Below are positions 36,661 through 45,891 of a stretch of DNA of 64,000 nt, piece by piece. Source of the DNA: Cupriavidus respiraculi (lineage in GTDB: Bacteria > Pseudomonadota > Gammaproteobacteria > Burkholderiales > Burkholderiaceae); NCBI RefSeq assembly GCF_914271545.1, contig NZ_CAJZAH010000002.1:1302001-1366000 (forward strand), read 5' to 3'. The position numbers were made by a program, and so were the translations under genes. Numbering within the stretch: the first letter of the stretch is position 1; every line of letters begins with the position of its first letter. The notes under the pieces were generated by a model, which saw nothing but the letters and a program-made list of their open reading frames with translations, did no database searches and was not told where the DNA came from.

Positions 36661-37704
36661 ATGACCACTTCACAGACTCCCACCGCCCCCGCCGCTGACA
36701 ACGCCGCGCAAGGTTCCGATCAGGGTCCGTTCTCCGCCGCCCGCTATATCAAGGAAATCGGCCGTGGCGTCCAGGGTGCGCGCGCGCTGCCGCGCGAGGA
36801 CGCGCGCACGCTGTTCGACGCCATGCTGGCCGGCCGCGTCTCCGACCTGGAACTGGGCGCGGTGCTGATGGCCTACCGCATCAAGGGCGAGGCGCCGCAC
36901 GAACTGGCCGGCATGCTGGAAGCCGCGCACCAGCACTGCCTGCCGCTCGCGGCCCCGCCGGACCGGCAGGTGGTGGTGATACCGAGCTACAACGGCGCGC
37001 GCAAGCAGCCCAACCTGATCCCGCTGCTGGCGCTGCTGCTCGCGCGTGAAGGCCTGCCGGTACTGGTGCACGGCACGCGGCTCTTCCATGGCCGCGTGAC
37101 CAGCATGACGCTGTTCGAGGTGCTCGGCATCCAGCCATGCGCGACGGTCCAGGAGGCCGAACAGCGGCTGCGGGATACCGGCACCCGGCCCGGCCCGCTG
37201 GCCGTGGTACCGATCGACGTGCTTTCCCCGGGGCTCACGCGCCTCTTGGACAAGCGGCCCATCATCGGGCTGCGCAACTCGTCCCACACGGTCGCCAAGC
37301 TGCTGCAGCCGGTCGGCGCCCATACGCCCGCGGAAGCGCTGCGGCTGTACAGCTATACGCACCCGGAATATCGCGAAACGCTGACCGACTATTTTTCGAA
37401 CGAGCCGTCCAACGTGCTGCTGGCCCGCGGCACCGAGGGCGAGGTGGTGGCCGACGCGCGCCGCGGCAGCCGCATCGACTGGCTGCACGACGGGCACCAG
37501 CGCACGCTGGTCGACCCCACCGGCGGCTCCCTGCTCGACGTGCCCCAGTTGCCGGCCGGCAGCGACGTGGCCGAGACCGCGGCCTGGATCCGTCAGGTGC
37601 TCGACGGCGCCCTGCCGGTGCCGGTGCCGCTGGCGATGCAGATCGAGGCCATCCGCGGCTGCATGCGGGCCGGCACCCGCGTCGCCTGGACCAGCCCGCT
37701 GTAG
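36661..37704 (+). CDS. ybiB: YbiB/TrpD2-family nucleic-acid-binding protein
   Basis: 347 residues resembling anthranilate phosphoribosyltransferase (TrpD) in fold: an N-terminal helical domain (FDAMLAGRVSDLELGAVLMAYRIKG) and an alpha/beta domain (VVVIPSYNGARKQPNLIPLL, GLRNSSHTVAKLLQP). The canonical TrpD PRPP loop GTGGD is absent, which fits the YbiB/TrpD2 group shown in E. coli to bind nucleic acid and lack TrpD activity. It begins 88 bp after nrtC; in related bacteria it is found near nitrate or siroheme genes, but the link is unexplained. Confidence 0.85.
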   Translation: MTTSQTPTAPAADNAAQGSDQGPFSAARYIKEIGRGVQGARALPREDARTLFDAMLAGRVSDLELGAVLMAYRIKGEAPHELAGMLEAAHQHCLPLAAPPDRQVVVIPSYNGARKQPNLIPLLALLLAREGLPVLVHGTRLFHGRVTSMTLFEVLGIQPCATVQEAEQRLRDTGTRPGPLAVVPIDVLSPGLTRLLDKRPIIGLRNSSHTVAKLLQPVGAHTPAEALRLYSYTHPEYRETLTDYFSNEPSNVLLARGTEGEVVADARRGSRIDWLHDGHQRTLVDPTGGSLLDVPQLPAGSDVAETAAWIRQVLDGALPVPVPLAMQIEAIRGCMRAGTRVAWTSPL

Positions 37705-37719
37705 TGCGCCGGCCGCGCG

Positions 37720-38595
37720 TCAGGCGCGCCGGGCAGGCAGCGGGATGCGCTCGGTTTCGCCCGGCACGCGGGGAAAGCGGTCCTCTTCCCAGCGCTGGGA
37801 CGCCGATTCGATGGCCTCCTTGCTGCTGGAGACGAAGTTCCAGAAGATAAAGCGCCGCCCATCGAGGGGGTCGCCACCCAGCAGCATCAATCGGGACGGC
37901 GCAGCCGCGGTGAGCGTGACAGGCTGCCCCGGGGAGAGCAGCGCCATATGTTCCAGAGGCAGCGCCTCGCCATCGAGGGCGGCTTCGCCCTCGACCAGGT
38001 ACAGGCCGCGCTGGGCATGCTCCTGCGGAATGACGAGGCTCGCGCCCGCTTCCATGTCGATGGCCACGTACAGCGTGCGGCTGAACACCGCCACCGGCGA
38101 ACGCACGCCGAAGGCGTCGCCCGCGATTACCACCATGCGCACGCCCGGGCGTTCCAGCTTTGGCAGGGTGTCCGCCGGATGGTGAGTGAACGAGGGATCG
38201 ACGCCCTCATAGTCCTGAGGCAGTGCCACCCAGGTCTGGATGCCATGCAGGCGGGCACCGGCCGCGCGCGCGGCGTCTGGCGAGCGCTCCGAATGGACGA
38301 TGCCGTGGCCGGCCGTCATCCAGTTCACATCGCCCGGGCGGATCACCTGTTCGCTGCCGACGCTGTCGCGGTGCATGATTTCGCCATCGAACAGGTAGGT
38401 CACCGTGGCAAGCCCGATATGGGGATGCGGACGCACATCCATGCCCTTGCCGGGCGGCATGGCAACCGGCCCCATATGGTCGAAGAAAATAAACGGTCCC
38501 ACGGTCTGCGCGGCTGCCGATGGCAGCACACGGCGTACGGCGAAGTCGCCGATATCGCGGACATGGGGTTTCAACAGGTGTTCGATGGCTGACAT
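37720..38595 (-). CDS. pirin-family protein
   Basis: 291 residues from ATG 38595 (MSAIEHLLKPHVRDIG). It is a two-cupin pirin: metal-ligand region RPHPHIGLATVTYLFDGEIMH and GHGIVHSER in the N-cupin, with a degenerate C-cupin (EGEAALDGEALPLEHMAL). Pirins bind Fe; some have quercetinase activity, others act in redox regulation. The role here is unknown. It is convergent with ybiB (15 bp between stops) and divergent from rpoH. Confidence 0.92.
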   Translation of the reverse strand: MSAIEHLLKPHVRDIGDFAVRRVLPSAAAQTVGPFIFFDHMGPVAMPPGKGMDVRPHPHIGLATVTYLFDGEIMHRDSVGSEQVIRPGDVNWMTAGHGIVHSERSPDAARAAGARLHGIQTWVALPQDYEGVDPSFTHHPADTLPKLERPGVRMVVIAGDAFGVRSPVAVFSRTLYVAIDMEAGASLVIPQEHAQRGLYLVEGEAALDGEALPLEHMALLSPGQPVTLTAAAPSRLMLLGGDPLDGRRFIFWNFVSSSKEAIESASQRWEEDRFPRVPGETERIPLPARRA

Positions 38596-38794
38596 AGCGG
38601 TTCCCCGGAAGGCGCAACGGTCTAGTAAGGTGCTCGGACCGCAGTGTAGCGCCGGTTGGAACAGACAATTGCGTCGGCGGGAGAACCGGCTACGCGCCCA
38701 AGCCTCTAAACTCTGTATCTTGCGCCGCAATGTGCCGCGCCTATTGGACGTTGAGAGCGATGGCCCGGAACTATCGGGCCCGCCGCGACTCCAA
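38596..38794. other. pirin-rpoH intergenic region
   Basis: The 304 bp between pirin and rpoH contain no gene. Besides the CIRCE operator at its downstream end I see an imperfect repeat GCCGGTT/AACCGGC (about 38651-38697). No convincing sigma-32 or sigma-70 promoter is recognised apart from TTAGCA/TAATAT hexamers that overlap CIRCE. Confidence 0.4.
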
Positions 38795-38821
38795 TTAGCA
38801 CTCACCCGGACGGAGTGCTAA
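38795..38821 (+). promoter_or_regulatory. CIRCE operator (HrcA site) upstream of rpoH
   Basis: TTAGCACTC (38795-38803), nine bases, GAGTGCTAA (38813-38821): a perfect 9-9-9 CIRCE element. It overlaps a possible promoter (TTAGCA at 38795, TAATAT at 38819). It is 78 bp upstream of the rpoH GTG. Confidence 0.95.
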
Positions 38822-38899
38822 TATCCGTTGCAATGCGGTAGCCGAATCCCAGCGGTTCGGACACACGGGCTCAGCGCCCGATGCGAAAGGAGTAATTGA

Positions 38900-39829
38900 G
38901 TGAACGCAGTCCTGTCTGCCGATCAAGCCCAGACGAACAGCCGCCTGCCCATGGTGCCCCAGCGCGCCGGGTCCATGGCGCTGACCCTGCCCGGCAACCT
39001 GGGCAATCTGGACAGCTATATCCAGGCTGTCCACCGTATCCCCCTGCTGACCGCGGAGGAAGAGAAATCGCTCGCCCGCGAGTTGCGCGAGCACGATTCC
39101 GTGGATGCCGCCCGCCGCCTGGTGCTGTCGCACCTGCGCCTGGTCGTCTCGATCGCCCGCCAGTACCTGGGCTATGGCCTGCCCCACGCCGACCTGATCC
39201 AGGAAGGCAATATCGGCCTGATGAAGGCGGTCAAGCGCTTCGACCCGGACCAGGGCGTGCGCCTCGTGTCGTACGCCATGCACTGGATCAAGGCCGAGAT
39301 CCACGAGTACGTGCTGCGCAACTGGCGCATGGTCAAGGTGGCCACCACCAAGGCCCAGCGCAAGCTGTTCTTCAACCTGCGCAGCCACAAGCAGCACGCC
39401 CACACCTTCACGCCTGACGAGATCGACGCGGTCGCGCGCGAGCTGAACGTCAAGCCGGAAGAGGTGATGGAGATGGAAACCCGCCTGTCGGGCGGCGATC
39501 TGGCGCTCGAGGGTCAGGTCGACGACGGCGAGGAAGACTTCGCCCCGATCGCGTACCTGGCCGACAACCACAACGAGCCAACCCGCGTGCTGGATGCGCA
39601 GCGCCATGACCGGATGCAGGTGGAAGGCCTGGAAGAGGCGCTGTCGAAGCTGGACGCCCGCAGCCGCCGCATCATCGAGGCGCGCTGGCTGCAGGTCAAC
39701 GACGACGGTTCGGGCGGCGCCACGCTGCACGAGCTGGCCGACGAGTTCGGCGTGTCGGCCGAGCGTATCCGCCAGATCGAATCGGCGGCCATGAAGAAGA
39801 TGAAGGGCGCGCTGCAGGCATTCGCCTGA
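38900..39829 (+). CDS. rpoH: RNA polymerase heat-shock sigma factor RpoH (sigma-32)
   Basis: 309 residues from GTG 38900, preceded by AAGGAG at eight bases. Region 2 (LVLSHLRLVVSIARQYLGYG, DLIQEGNIGLMKAVKRFDP), the RpoH box QRKLFFNLR at 153-161 and region 4 HTH (LHELADEFGVSAERIRQIE) are all present. It directs heat-shock transcription. The perfect CIRCE site upstream suggests repression by HrcA as well as the usual mRNA and stability control. A bidirectional terminator follows. Confidence 0.97.
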   Translation: MNAVLSADQAQTNSRLPMVPQRAGSMALTLPGNLGNLDSYIQAVHRIPLLTAEEEKSLARELREHDSVDAARRLVLSHLRLVVSIARQYLGYGLPHADLIQEGNIGLMKAVKRFDPDQGVRLVSYAMHWIKAEIHEYVLRNWRMVKVATTKAQRKLFFNLRSHKQHAHTFTPDEIDAVARELNVKPEEVMEMETRLSGGDLALEGQVDDGEEDFAPIAYLADNHNEPTRVLDAQRHDRMQVEGLEEALSKLDARSRRIIEARWLQVNDDGSGGATLHELADEFGVSAERIRQIESAAMKKMKGALQAFA

Positions 39830-39870
39830 TCGCCGCCCGCCCGGATGCCGCAAGGCGCCGGGCGCAACAA

Positions 39871-39904
39871 AAAAGGCCGGTCCCCAGGGACCGGCCTTTT
39901 TTTT
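39871..39904. terminator. bidirectional terminator between rpoH and sco
   Basis: GGCCGGTCCC (39875-39884) pairs with GGGACCGGCC (39887-39896). An A-run lies upstream and eight T downstream, so it works for rpoH (plus) and the sco gene (minus). Confidence 0.95.
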
Positions 39905-39916
39905 GCCCGCCAAGCG

Positions 39917-40522
39917 CTACGAGACCAGCTGCTTCAGGTCGTGGACGATGGGCGCCGGCCCCTGTCCGTGGCGGATGAACAGCCGCAGCTTGCCGCTGGG
40001 ATCGAACACATAGCTGCCGGCCGAATGATCCACGGTGTAGTTGTACGGCGACGTGCCGGGCACCTTGGCGTAGAAGACCTTGTAGTCCTTGGCGATCTTC
40101 TTCAGCGCGGCCTCGTCGGCGGGACGCATGCCAAGGAAACGCGGATCGAAGGCGGGCACGTACTGGGCCAGCAGCTGCTGGGTATCGCGCTCAGGATCCA
40201 CCGTGACGAACAGCACCTGCACCTTGTCGCCGTCCGGGCCCATCTGCTCGACCACCGCCTTGAGCTCCGCCATCGTGGTCGGACATACGTCCGGGCAATG
40301 GGTGTAGCCGAAGAACATCACCACCGCCTTGCCCTTGAAGTCCGCCAGCGTGCGCACCTTGCCGTGGTGATCGGTCAGCGTGAAATCCTTGCCGAACTCG
40401 CTGCCGCCGGTGATATCGATGTTCTGGAACGACGCCTTCTGCTGGCCGCAAGCCATCAGCAAGGCGGACATCAGCAGGACGAGACAGTAGCGGCCTAGGC
40501 CGTGGAGCGGTCGGGTATGCAT
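39917..40522 (-). CDS. SCO1/SenC copper chaperone for cytochrome oxidase
   Basis: 201 residues from ATG 40522 (MHTRPLHGLGRYC). It is a lipoprotein or anchored protein with LLMAC lipobox, then a thioredoxin-like SCO domain: Cu ligands C76 and C80 in THCPDVCPTT and the distal His in YTVDHSAGSYVF. It delivers Cu or reduces cysteines for the CuA centre of CtaC. It is last gene of the oxidase assembly run (ctaA, ctaB, sco). An in-frame extension to 41209 runs into ctaB and is not coding. Confidence 0.93.
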   Translation of the reverse strand: MHTRPLHGLGRYCLVLLMSALLMACGQQKASFQNIDITGGSEFGKDFTLTDHHGKVRTLADFKGKAVVMFFGYTHCPDVCPTTMAELKAVVEQMGPDGDKVQVLFVTVDPERDTQQLLAQYVPAFDPRFLGMRPADEAALKKIAKDYKVFYAKVPGTSPYNYTVDHSAGSYVFDPSGKLRLFIRHGQGPAPIVHDLKQLVS

Positions 40523-40665
40523 GCGGCAACGATCAGGGTGACGGTGGATGCGGGGCGCGGCGACGAAGCACCGGCGCCAGGGCGCGCTGCGCGCCAGCTC
40601 GCAGTATCGCCCAATGCGGCAGCCTGGATGGCCTGCCGCGACAACATGCCGCGGCGCGGGCCAGC

Positions 40666-41601
40666 TCAGACCTGTGGCACGAACTTGAAATAGTGATCCA
40701 CCAGCAGCGCGGCGAACAGCAGCGACAGGTACAGGATGGAGAAACGGAAGGTGCGCTGCGCCAGCGCGTCCGAATACGCGCGGTACAGCTTCCACGCATA
40801 CAGCAGGAAGCCGCCACCGAGCACCAGCGCCGCCGCCAGATAGATGTAGCCGCTCATGCCGTACACGAACGGCAACAGCGTCGCGGCGATCATGATCAGC
40901 GTGTACAGCAGGATATGCAGCAGCGTGAAGCGCTCGCCATGCGTGATGGGCAGCATCGGCAGCCCGGACTTGGCATAGTCGGCGCGGCGGTACAGGGCCA
41001 GCGCCCAGAAATGCGGGGGGGTCCAGGTGAAGATGATCAGCACCAGGAACCAGGCCTCGGCGGGCACTTCGTTGGCGACGGCCGCCCACCCCAGCGCCGG
41101 CGGCATCGCGCCGGACAGGCCGCCGATCACGATGTTCTGCGGCGTCGCGGGCTTGAGCAGGATCGTGTAGACCACGGCATAGCCGACGAAGGTCGCCACC
41201 GTCAGCCACATGGTCAGGTCATTGGTGAACACGTGCAGCGTCCACATGCCGGCCCCACCGAGCAACACGGAGAACACCAGCGTCTGCGCGGTCGTGATCT
41301 CGCCGGTCGCGGAGGGCCGCCAGGCGGTGCGCCGCATCAGCGCATCGACCTTCTGCTCGACCAGGCAATTGATGGCGAAGGCGGCGCCGGCCAGCAGCCA
41401 GATGCCAGCCGCGCCACCGATCAGCACCGACCACGGCACCATGCCCGGCGTAGCCAGGAACATGCCGATGACGGAGCAGAACACCGCGAGCTGGGTCACA
41501 CGGGGCTTGGTCAGCGCGGCGTACTGGCGGGCCAGATGACGCACGCGGCCAAGCGGATGGGTTTGGGTAGCGGTAGCCACGGAGGGATTCTTGTCTTTCA
41601 T
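40666..41601 (-). CDS. ctaB: protoheme IX farnesyltransferase (heme O synthase)
   Basis: 311 residues, UbiA superfamily with about nine membrane segments. The first Asp-rich site is [15 protein letters not shown] and the second region [16 protein letters not shown]. It adds a farnesyl group to heme B, giving heme O for CtaA. The start overlaps the ctaA stop by four bases (ATGA), so translation is coupled. Confidence 0.95.
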   Translation of the reverse strand: MKDKNPSVATATQTHPLGRVRHLARQYAALTKPRVTQLAVFCSVIGMFLATPGMVPWSVLIGGAAGIWLLAGAAFAINCLVEQKVDALMRRTAWRPSATGEITTAQTLVFSVLLGGAGMWTLHVFTNDLTMWLTVATFVGYAVVYTILLKPATPQNIVIGGLSGAMPPALGWAAVANEVPAEAWFLVLIIFTWTPPHFWALALYRRADYAKSGLPMLPITHGERFTLLHILLYTLIMIAATLLPFVYGMSGYIYLAAALVLGGGFLLYAWKLYRAYSDALAQRTFRFSILYLSLLFAALLVDHYFKFVPQV

Positions 41602-42713
41602 GAGGCGCGTGCCGCGTCGGCAGGCCGGGCCGGCGCTCCCGCGGCGATGGCCGCGGTCCGGGTCGCGAGGCCTATATTGTAGTTGAGGCGGACCAGCAGC
41701 AGCAGCAGCACGGCCGCTCCGCCGTTATGGGCCACCGCCGCGACCAGCGGCCAGTCCAGCACGATATTGGACAGCCCGGTGGCCAGTTGCAGCGCCAGCG
41801 CGGCCAGCAGCCAGTTCGCCTTGCGTGACAGTCCTTCAAGGCGGCGCGCGCGCAGGCCGAACCAGCCGAGGTATCCCAGCACCACCACCGCGAAGCAGCG
41901 GTGCACCCAGTGGATGGCCACCAGGGCGGAATGCGGGATGTAGTCGCCGTCCGCCGTCATGCCGAGCTGGCGCCACAGCGTGAATCCATGGCGGAAGTCC
42001 ATCTCGGGGATCCACTGGCCGTTGCACAGCGGGAAATCGGTGCAGGCGAGCACCGCGTAGTTGGTGCTGACCCAGCCGCCAAGGAAGATCTGGATCACCA
42101 GCAGCGCCAGCGACAACCGGACCGGCCAGCGCAGGCGCGCGGCCTCGGGCGCGATCGCCCGCGGCGGGTCGCTGCGCGAGCCCAGCCAGATCAGCGCGGC
42201 CAGCAGCGCCATGCCCAGTAGCAGGTGCATGACCACGATGATCGGCTGCAGTTTCAGGGTCACCGTGAAGGCGCCGAACGCGCCCTGCACGCAGACCAGC
42301 ACCAGCACGCCGGTGGCGAACCACGGCGACTGCCGCAGCTGCCGGCGCTTGGCCCACGCCAGCACCATCAGCGCAATGATCAGCACGCCCACCGCCATCG
42401 CGAAGTAGCGGTGGATCATCTCGATCCATGCCTTGGCCCACGTCACCGGGCCGCTTGGCATCGCGGTTTCCGCGGCGCGGATATGCTCGACCGCGGCGTG
42501 CGGGTTCGAGTGGCCGTAGCAGCCGGGCCAGTCCGGGCAGCCCAGCCCGGAGTCGGTCAGCCGCGTGAAGCTGCCGAACATGATCAGATCCAGCGTCAGA
42601 AAGGCCGTCACCCAGACCAGCTTGCGGTACTTGTCGCGGCTGCCCCGCACCAGCACGTAGGCCAGCGGAAACAGGGCGATCAGGATGCCGATGGCGGCGA
42701 GTTGGCTCAACAT
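41598..42713 (-). CDS. ctaA: heme A synthase
   Basis: 371 residues, eight membrane helices of the COX15/CtaA family. Heme-ligand histidines are in [25 protein letters not shown] and VAHNGGAAV. Two Cys-containing loops ([10 protein letters not shown] and [10 protein letters not shown]) match the paired disulphides of the longer CtaA class. It oxidises heme O to heme A for CtaD. It is followed by ctaB with a 4-bp overlap. Confidence 0.95.
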   Translation of the reverse strand: MLSQLAAIGILIALFPLAYVLVRGSRDKYRKLVWVTAFLTLDLIMFGSFTRLTDSGLGCPDWPGCYGHSNPHAAVEHIRAAETAMPSGPVTWAKAWIEMIHRYFAMAVGVLIIALMVLAWAKRRQLRQSPWFATGVLVLVCVQGAFGAFTVTLKLQPIIVVMHLLLGMALLAALIWLGSRSDPPRAIAPEAARLRWPVRLSLALLVIQIFLGGWVSTNYAVLACTDFPLCNGQWIPEMDFRHGFTLWRQLGMTADGDYIPHSALVAIHWVHRCFAVVVLGYLGWFGLRARRLEGLSRKANWLLAALALQLATGLSNIVLDWPLVAAVAHNGGAAVLLLLLVRLNYNIGLATRTAAIAAGAPARPADAARAS

Positions 42714-42737
42714 GCGCGTTTTTCCCTCATCACGCCG

Positions 42738-43397
42738 TCAGCCGGCTTGCGAGTACTTGAGCAGGCGGGTCAGGTCCGACTGCATCTTCTTCGGGTCCGG
42801 CTCGCGCGGGTAGCGCATCATCAGGTTGCCCAGCGGGTCGACCAGGTACAGGCCGTCCTCGACGGGCCGGCCTTCCGGCGCGGGCAGCCAGCGCGCGGCG
42901 GCGTCGCGGTCGATGCGCAGGAAGCGCACGCCGGCATAGGGCTCGTTGTAGGCGGCGCTCAGCCGCGGATCGATGCCGCCGCCATCGGTCACCAGCCACA
43001 CGGGCACGATGCGCTCGCGTTCCCTGCCCTGGCCGGCGCGGATCTGGCGGATCGTGAACAGCTTCCTGGCGCAGGCCTCGTCGCAGGACGCGCCGTCGGC
43101 CGTGATCAGCAGCCATTTGCCCTTGAGGCTGGCGAAATCCACCGTCTCGCCGCGCTCGTTGCGCAGCGGCACCGCCGGCGTGGGCCGCTGCGGCTCGATC
43201 AGCTTGCCGTAGTTGGTCTTGCCGCCGGCCGGCTTGAACACGTAGTAGGTCAGGTAGGAAGCGATGACCGGCGACGCGCAGACCAGCAGCAACAGCAGCA
43301 TCTGGATGCGGCCCTTGCGGGTGCGCGCGTCGATGCGGGAATCCTGCGGCGCGGCGGATGCCGGCTTGGCGGGGTTGGGATCGGGTTGCATAAGCAT
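42738..43397 (-). CDS. membrane-anchored SCO-like thioredoxin-fold protein of the oxidase cluster
   Basis: 219 residues from ATG 43397 (an earlier ATG at 43433 would overlap the SURF1 gene). One membrane helix (MLLLLLVCASPVIASYLTYY) precedes a thioredoxin-like domain with a Cys-x3-Cys pair (GASCDEACARKLF), as in SCO copper chaperones, and SLKGKWLLIT. It lacks an obvious distal His in a DHS motif. It is found in many beta-proteobacterial cta clusters as a hypothetical protein; a role in CuA maturation is inferred from fold and position between SURF1 and ctaA. Confidence 0.75.
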   Translation of the reverse strand: MLMQPDPNPAKPASAAPQDSRIDARTRKGRIQMLLLLLVCASPVIASYLTYYVFKPAGGKTNYGKLIEPQRPTPAVPLRNERGETVDFASLKGKWLLITADGASCDEACARKLFTIRQIRAGQGRERERIVPVWLVTDGGGIDPRLSAAYNEPYAGVRFLRIDRDAAARWLPAPEGRPVEDGLYLVDPLGNLMMRYPREPDPKKMQSDLTRLLKYSQAG

Positions 43398-43407
43398 GCT
43401 TGGTCGG

Positions 43408-44244
43408 TCAGTCACGGTTGGGCCCGGCGCCACGGGGCTCGCCCGCGGCCGGCCCGGCGTTGTCCGGGGCGTTATCGAAGGCGTTATCGGGGTCGATGGC
43501 GCCGGCGTTTGTCGTCGGCGCGCGAGCGCGCCGCCAAGTCAGCAGAATGGTCAGCACCAGCGTCAACGCCGCGAGGCCGAACCACTGGAAGGCGTAGCCG
43601 TAGTGGCGGTCGGCGCCATGATCGGGCGCCGGCCAGTCGCGCGCGAGGCCGTCGCCCGTGTCGCTGCGCTGCTGGAAGACAAAAGGCTGCAGCGGCATGC
43701 CGTGCTCCCGGGCGAATTCGGCCAACTCGACATTCTGCCGGATCGGCCCCGTCTCCGCGCCGTCGCCGCCCAGGGCATAGACCTTGGGCACGGCGGCAAG
43801 TGCCACGCCTTCGAGTTGCACGTCGTCTTCGGGCGTCGCGAACGGCGCGATGCGGGTGCGGTCCTGGGCATCGCGCGGGAGCCAGCCGCGCAGCACCAGC
43901 ACGCCGGCGGCCCCGTCCGCGGCGCCCGACACCCGCAGCGGCGTCAGCACCAGAAAGCCGGCGCGCGAGTCCTTGCCATTGCCATGGGGCCTGTTGTCCA
44001 GCAACACCGTGCGGGCGGGATCGAAGCGGCCGCGCACGCGCACGCGGCGCTCGACCACCTCGGTGGTGAGGGGCGCGCCTGTGACCACGACGGGCGGCTG
44101 CGCGGCAAGCACCCGCAGGCGTTCCGCACGATCCAGTTTCTCGTGTGCGCGGTTCAACTGCCAGTTGCCCAGGGCGCACGTGACCGCGATCACCACCAGC
44201 GCCGCCAGCGCGGGCACGGGACTGAGGGCGCGCAGCCACCTCAC
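43408..44244 (-). CDS. SURF1-family cytochrome oxidase biogenesis protein
   Basis: 278 residues. Two membrane helices (about 9-25 and 222-240) flank a periplasmic SURF1 domain: GNWQLNRAHEKL, VRVRGRFDP, LLDNRPHG, VLRGWLPRD, and HYGYAFQWFGLA before the second helix. SURF1 binds heme A and supports its insertion in CtaD. The C-terminal tail is Asp/Asn/Ala repeats. It diverges from the DUF2909 gene (57 bp). Confidence 0.9.
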   Translation of the reverse strand: MRWLRALSPVPALAALVVIAVTCALGNWQLNRAHEKLDRAERLRVLAAQPPVVVTGAPLTTEVVERRVRVRGRFDPARTVLLDNRPHGNGKDSRAGFLVLTPLRVSGAADGAAGVLVLRGWLPRDAQDRTRIAPFATPEDDVQLEGVALAAVPKVYALGGDGAETGPIRQNVELAEFAREHGMPLQPFVFQQRSDTGDGLARDWPAPDHGADRHYGYAFQWFGLAALTLVLTILLTWRRARAPTTNAGAIDPDNAFDNAPDNAGPAAGEPRGAGPNRD

Positions 44245-44301
44245 CGGCCCGCCCTCCGCACCGCGATGCCATAATGGCGGCTCACCGAACCGGCCTCCGC
44301 C

Positions 44302-44511
44302 ATGCGCATCGTCATCGTCATCGCCTTTATCCTGATTCTCTGCAGCCTGGGCTCAGCGCTGTTCTTCATGATGCGCGACCAGGGCAAGACACCCAATATG
44401 ATGCGCTCGCTGGCGCTGCGTGTCGGCCTCTCGATCGCGCTGTTTCTGTTCATCCTGCTGTCGTACCGAATGGGCTGGATCCAGAGCACGGGCATTCGCA
44501 TGGCACCTTAG
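44302..44511 (+). CDS. DUF2909 twin-transmembrane protein
   Basis: 69 residues with two hydrophobic helices (about 2-23 and 38-58) joined by a short basic loop MMRDQGKTPNMMRSLALR. It matches the DUF2909 twin-TM proteins found beside SURF1 in beta- and gamma-proteobacterial oxidase clusters. Its function is unknown. It is the only plus-strand gene inside the otherwise minus-strand cta cluster. A 19-bp bidirectional terminator separates it from ctaE. Confidence 0.82.
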   Translation: MRIVIVIAFILILCSLGSALFFMMRDQGKTPNMMRSLALRVGLSIALFLFILLSYRMGWIQSTGIRMAP

Positions 44512-44556
44512 CGATCCCTGCCTGCCCCCGCCGCATCGGGCACATCGTCAAGCGAC

Positions 44557-44605
44557 AAAAAACAAGCGCCGCAGGCTGGCTTTCCTCCTGCGGCGCTTGT
44601 TTTTT
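44557..44605. terminator. bidirectional terminator between DUF2909 and ctaE
   Basis: Six A, then CAAGCGCCGCAGG (44563-44575) pairing with CCTGCGGCGCTTG (44587-44599), then six T. Counting A/T pairs the stem is 19 bp. Confidence 0.96.
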
Positions 44606-44682
44606 GTTCTTGTCTGCCGCGGCGGCCAAGAGGCCCGCCGCGGCCTGGCCGCCGGACACAGCCGGCGGCACCGCGGTGACGC

Positions 44683-45543
44683 TTACAGCCAGTACACCAC
44701 GATATACAGGAACAGCCAGACCACGTCGACGAAGTGCCAGTACCAGGCGGCGCCTTCGAAGGCGAAGTGGTTGTCCGGCGTGAAATGGCCCTTCATCACG
44801 CGCACCAGCACCACCGCCAGCATGATCGCGCCCATGGTCACGTGGAAGCCGTGGAAGCCGGTCAGCAGGAAGAACGTCGAACCGTAGATGCCCGAGGTCA
44901 GCTTCAGGTTCAGGTCCGAGTAGGCATGCATGTACTCGTAGACCTGAAAGCCCATGAAGACGGCGCCCAGCAGCACGGTCAGCACCAGGCCCTGGATCAC
45001 CTGGCTGCGCTTGCCGGCCAGCAGCGCGTGGTGCGCCCAGGTCAGCGTGACGCCCGACATCAGCAGCAGCGCGGTGTTGATGGTCGGAATCGGCCACGGG
45101 CCCATGGTCTGGAACGGCTCCACCGTGCCGGCGGGGCCGGTGTTGGGCCATACGGCCGCGAAGTCGGGCCACAGGATCTTGTTGTTCAGGTCGCCCAGCC
45201 ACGGCATGGTGATGGCACGGGCATAGAACAGGGCGCCGAAGAACGCGCTGAAGAACATCACCTCGGAGAAGATGAACCAGCCCATGGACCAGCGGTACGA
45301 CACGTCGATGCGCTTGCCGTACAGGCCGCCTTCGGACTCGACGATGGCGTCGCCGAACCAGCCCTTGAGCACGAACAGGAACCAGACCAGGCCGGCCATG
45401 CAGACCCACGGCGCCCAGGCTGCCCCGTTGACCCATCCCGCGGCGCCGGCGCCCACCAGCAGCATGCCGAAGCTAGCTGTGATCGGATGGCGCGAGGGGC
45501 CCGGTACGAAGTAGTACGGAGCGGTTGCGCGATTCGCACTCAT
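44683..45543 (-). CDS. ctaE: cytochrome c oxidase subunit III
   Basis: 286 residues with seven membrane segments of the COX3 family: an N-terminal YYFVPGPSRHPITASFG, FSEVMFFSAFFGALFYA, VYEYMHAYSDL and C-terminal WYWHFVDVVWLFLYIVVYW. It supports subunit I stability and proton uptake. It is downstream of ctaG and the DUF2970 gene on the same strand and ends before the shared terminator. Confidence 0.96.
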   Translation of the reverse strand: MSANRATAPYYFVPGPSRHPITASFGMLLVGAGAAGWVNGAAWAPWVCMAGLVWFLFVLKGWFGDAIVESEGGLYGKRIDVSYRWSMGWFIFSEVMFFSAFFGALFYARAITMPWLGDLNNKILWPDFAAVWPNTGPAGTVEPFQTMGPWPIPTINTALLLMSGVTLTWAHHALLAGKRSQVIQGLVLTVLLGAVFMGFQVYEYMHAYSDLNLKLTSGIYGSTFFLLTGFHGFHVTMGAIMLAVVLVRVMKGHFTPDNHFAFEGAAWYWHFVDVVWLFLYIVVYWL

Positions 45544-45660
45544 TCTTTTTTCTCCAGCTCAGAGTCTTTGATTCAGTAATCTTTATATGCCCATCCGGCC
45601 CTGGTGCACCGGCGGCTCTGCTTATGCTCGTCTACCCGCCCGCCCCGAGGGGCCGGCACC

Positions 45661-45891
45661 TCAAGTCACCACGGCGCGCACGATGGCGATCAGCACCGCG
45701 ACGAAGATCGCCACCGCGATCAGGCCCGCGATGATCACGTGGACCGGATTCAGGTTGGCCATGTCGCGCTCATGCTCGGTGCCCTTGCGCAGCCCGATGA
45801 AGGACCACAGCACCGCCCGCATGGTCTGCACGAACGTCGCCTTGCGGCGGGTCGGATCGTCCTGCGCGTCCACCCGGTTCTGCCTCCTCAA
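45661..45891 (-). CDS. DUF2970 small membrane protein
   Basis: 76 residues. An N-terminal basic part contains VQTMRAVLWSFIGLRKG, characteristic of DUF2970, followed by one membrane helix (VHVIIAGLIAVAIFVAVLIA). The start overlaps the ctaG stop by four bases (ATGA), so it is translated with the oxidase assembly genes. Its function is unknown; guilt by association suggests oxidase assembly. Confidence 0.85.
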   Translation of the reverse strand: MRRQNRVDAQDDPTRRKATFVQTMRAVLWSFIGLRKGTEHERDMANLNPVHVIIAGLIAVAIFVAVLIAIVRAVVT

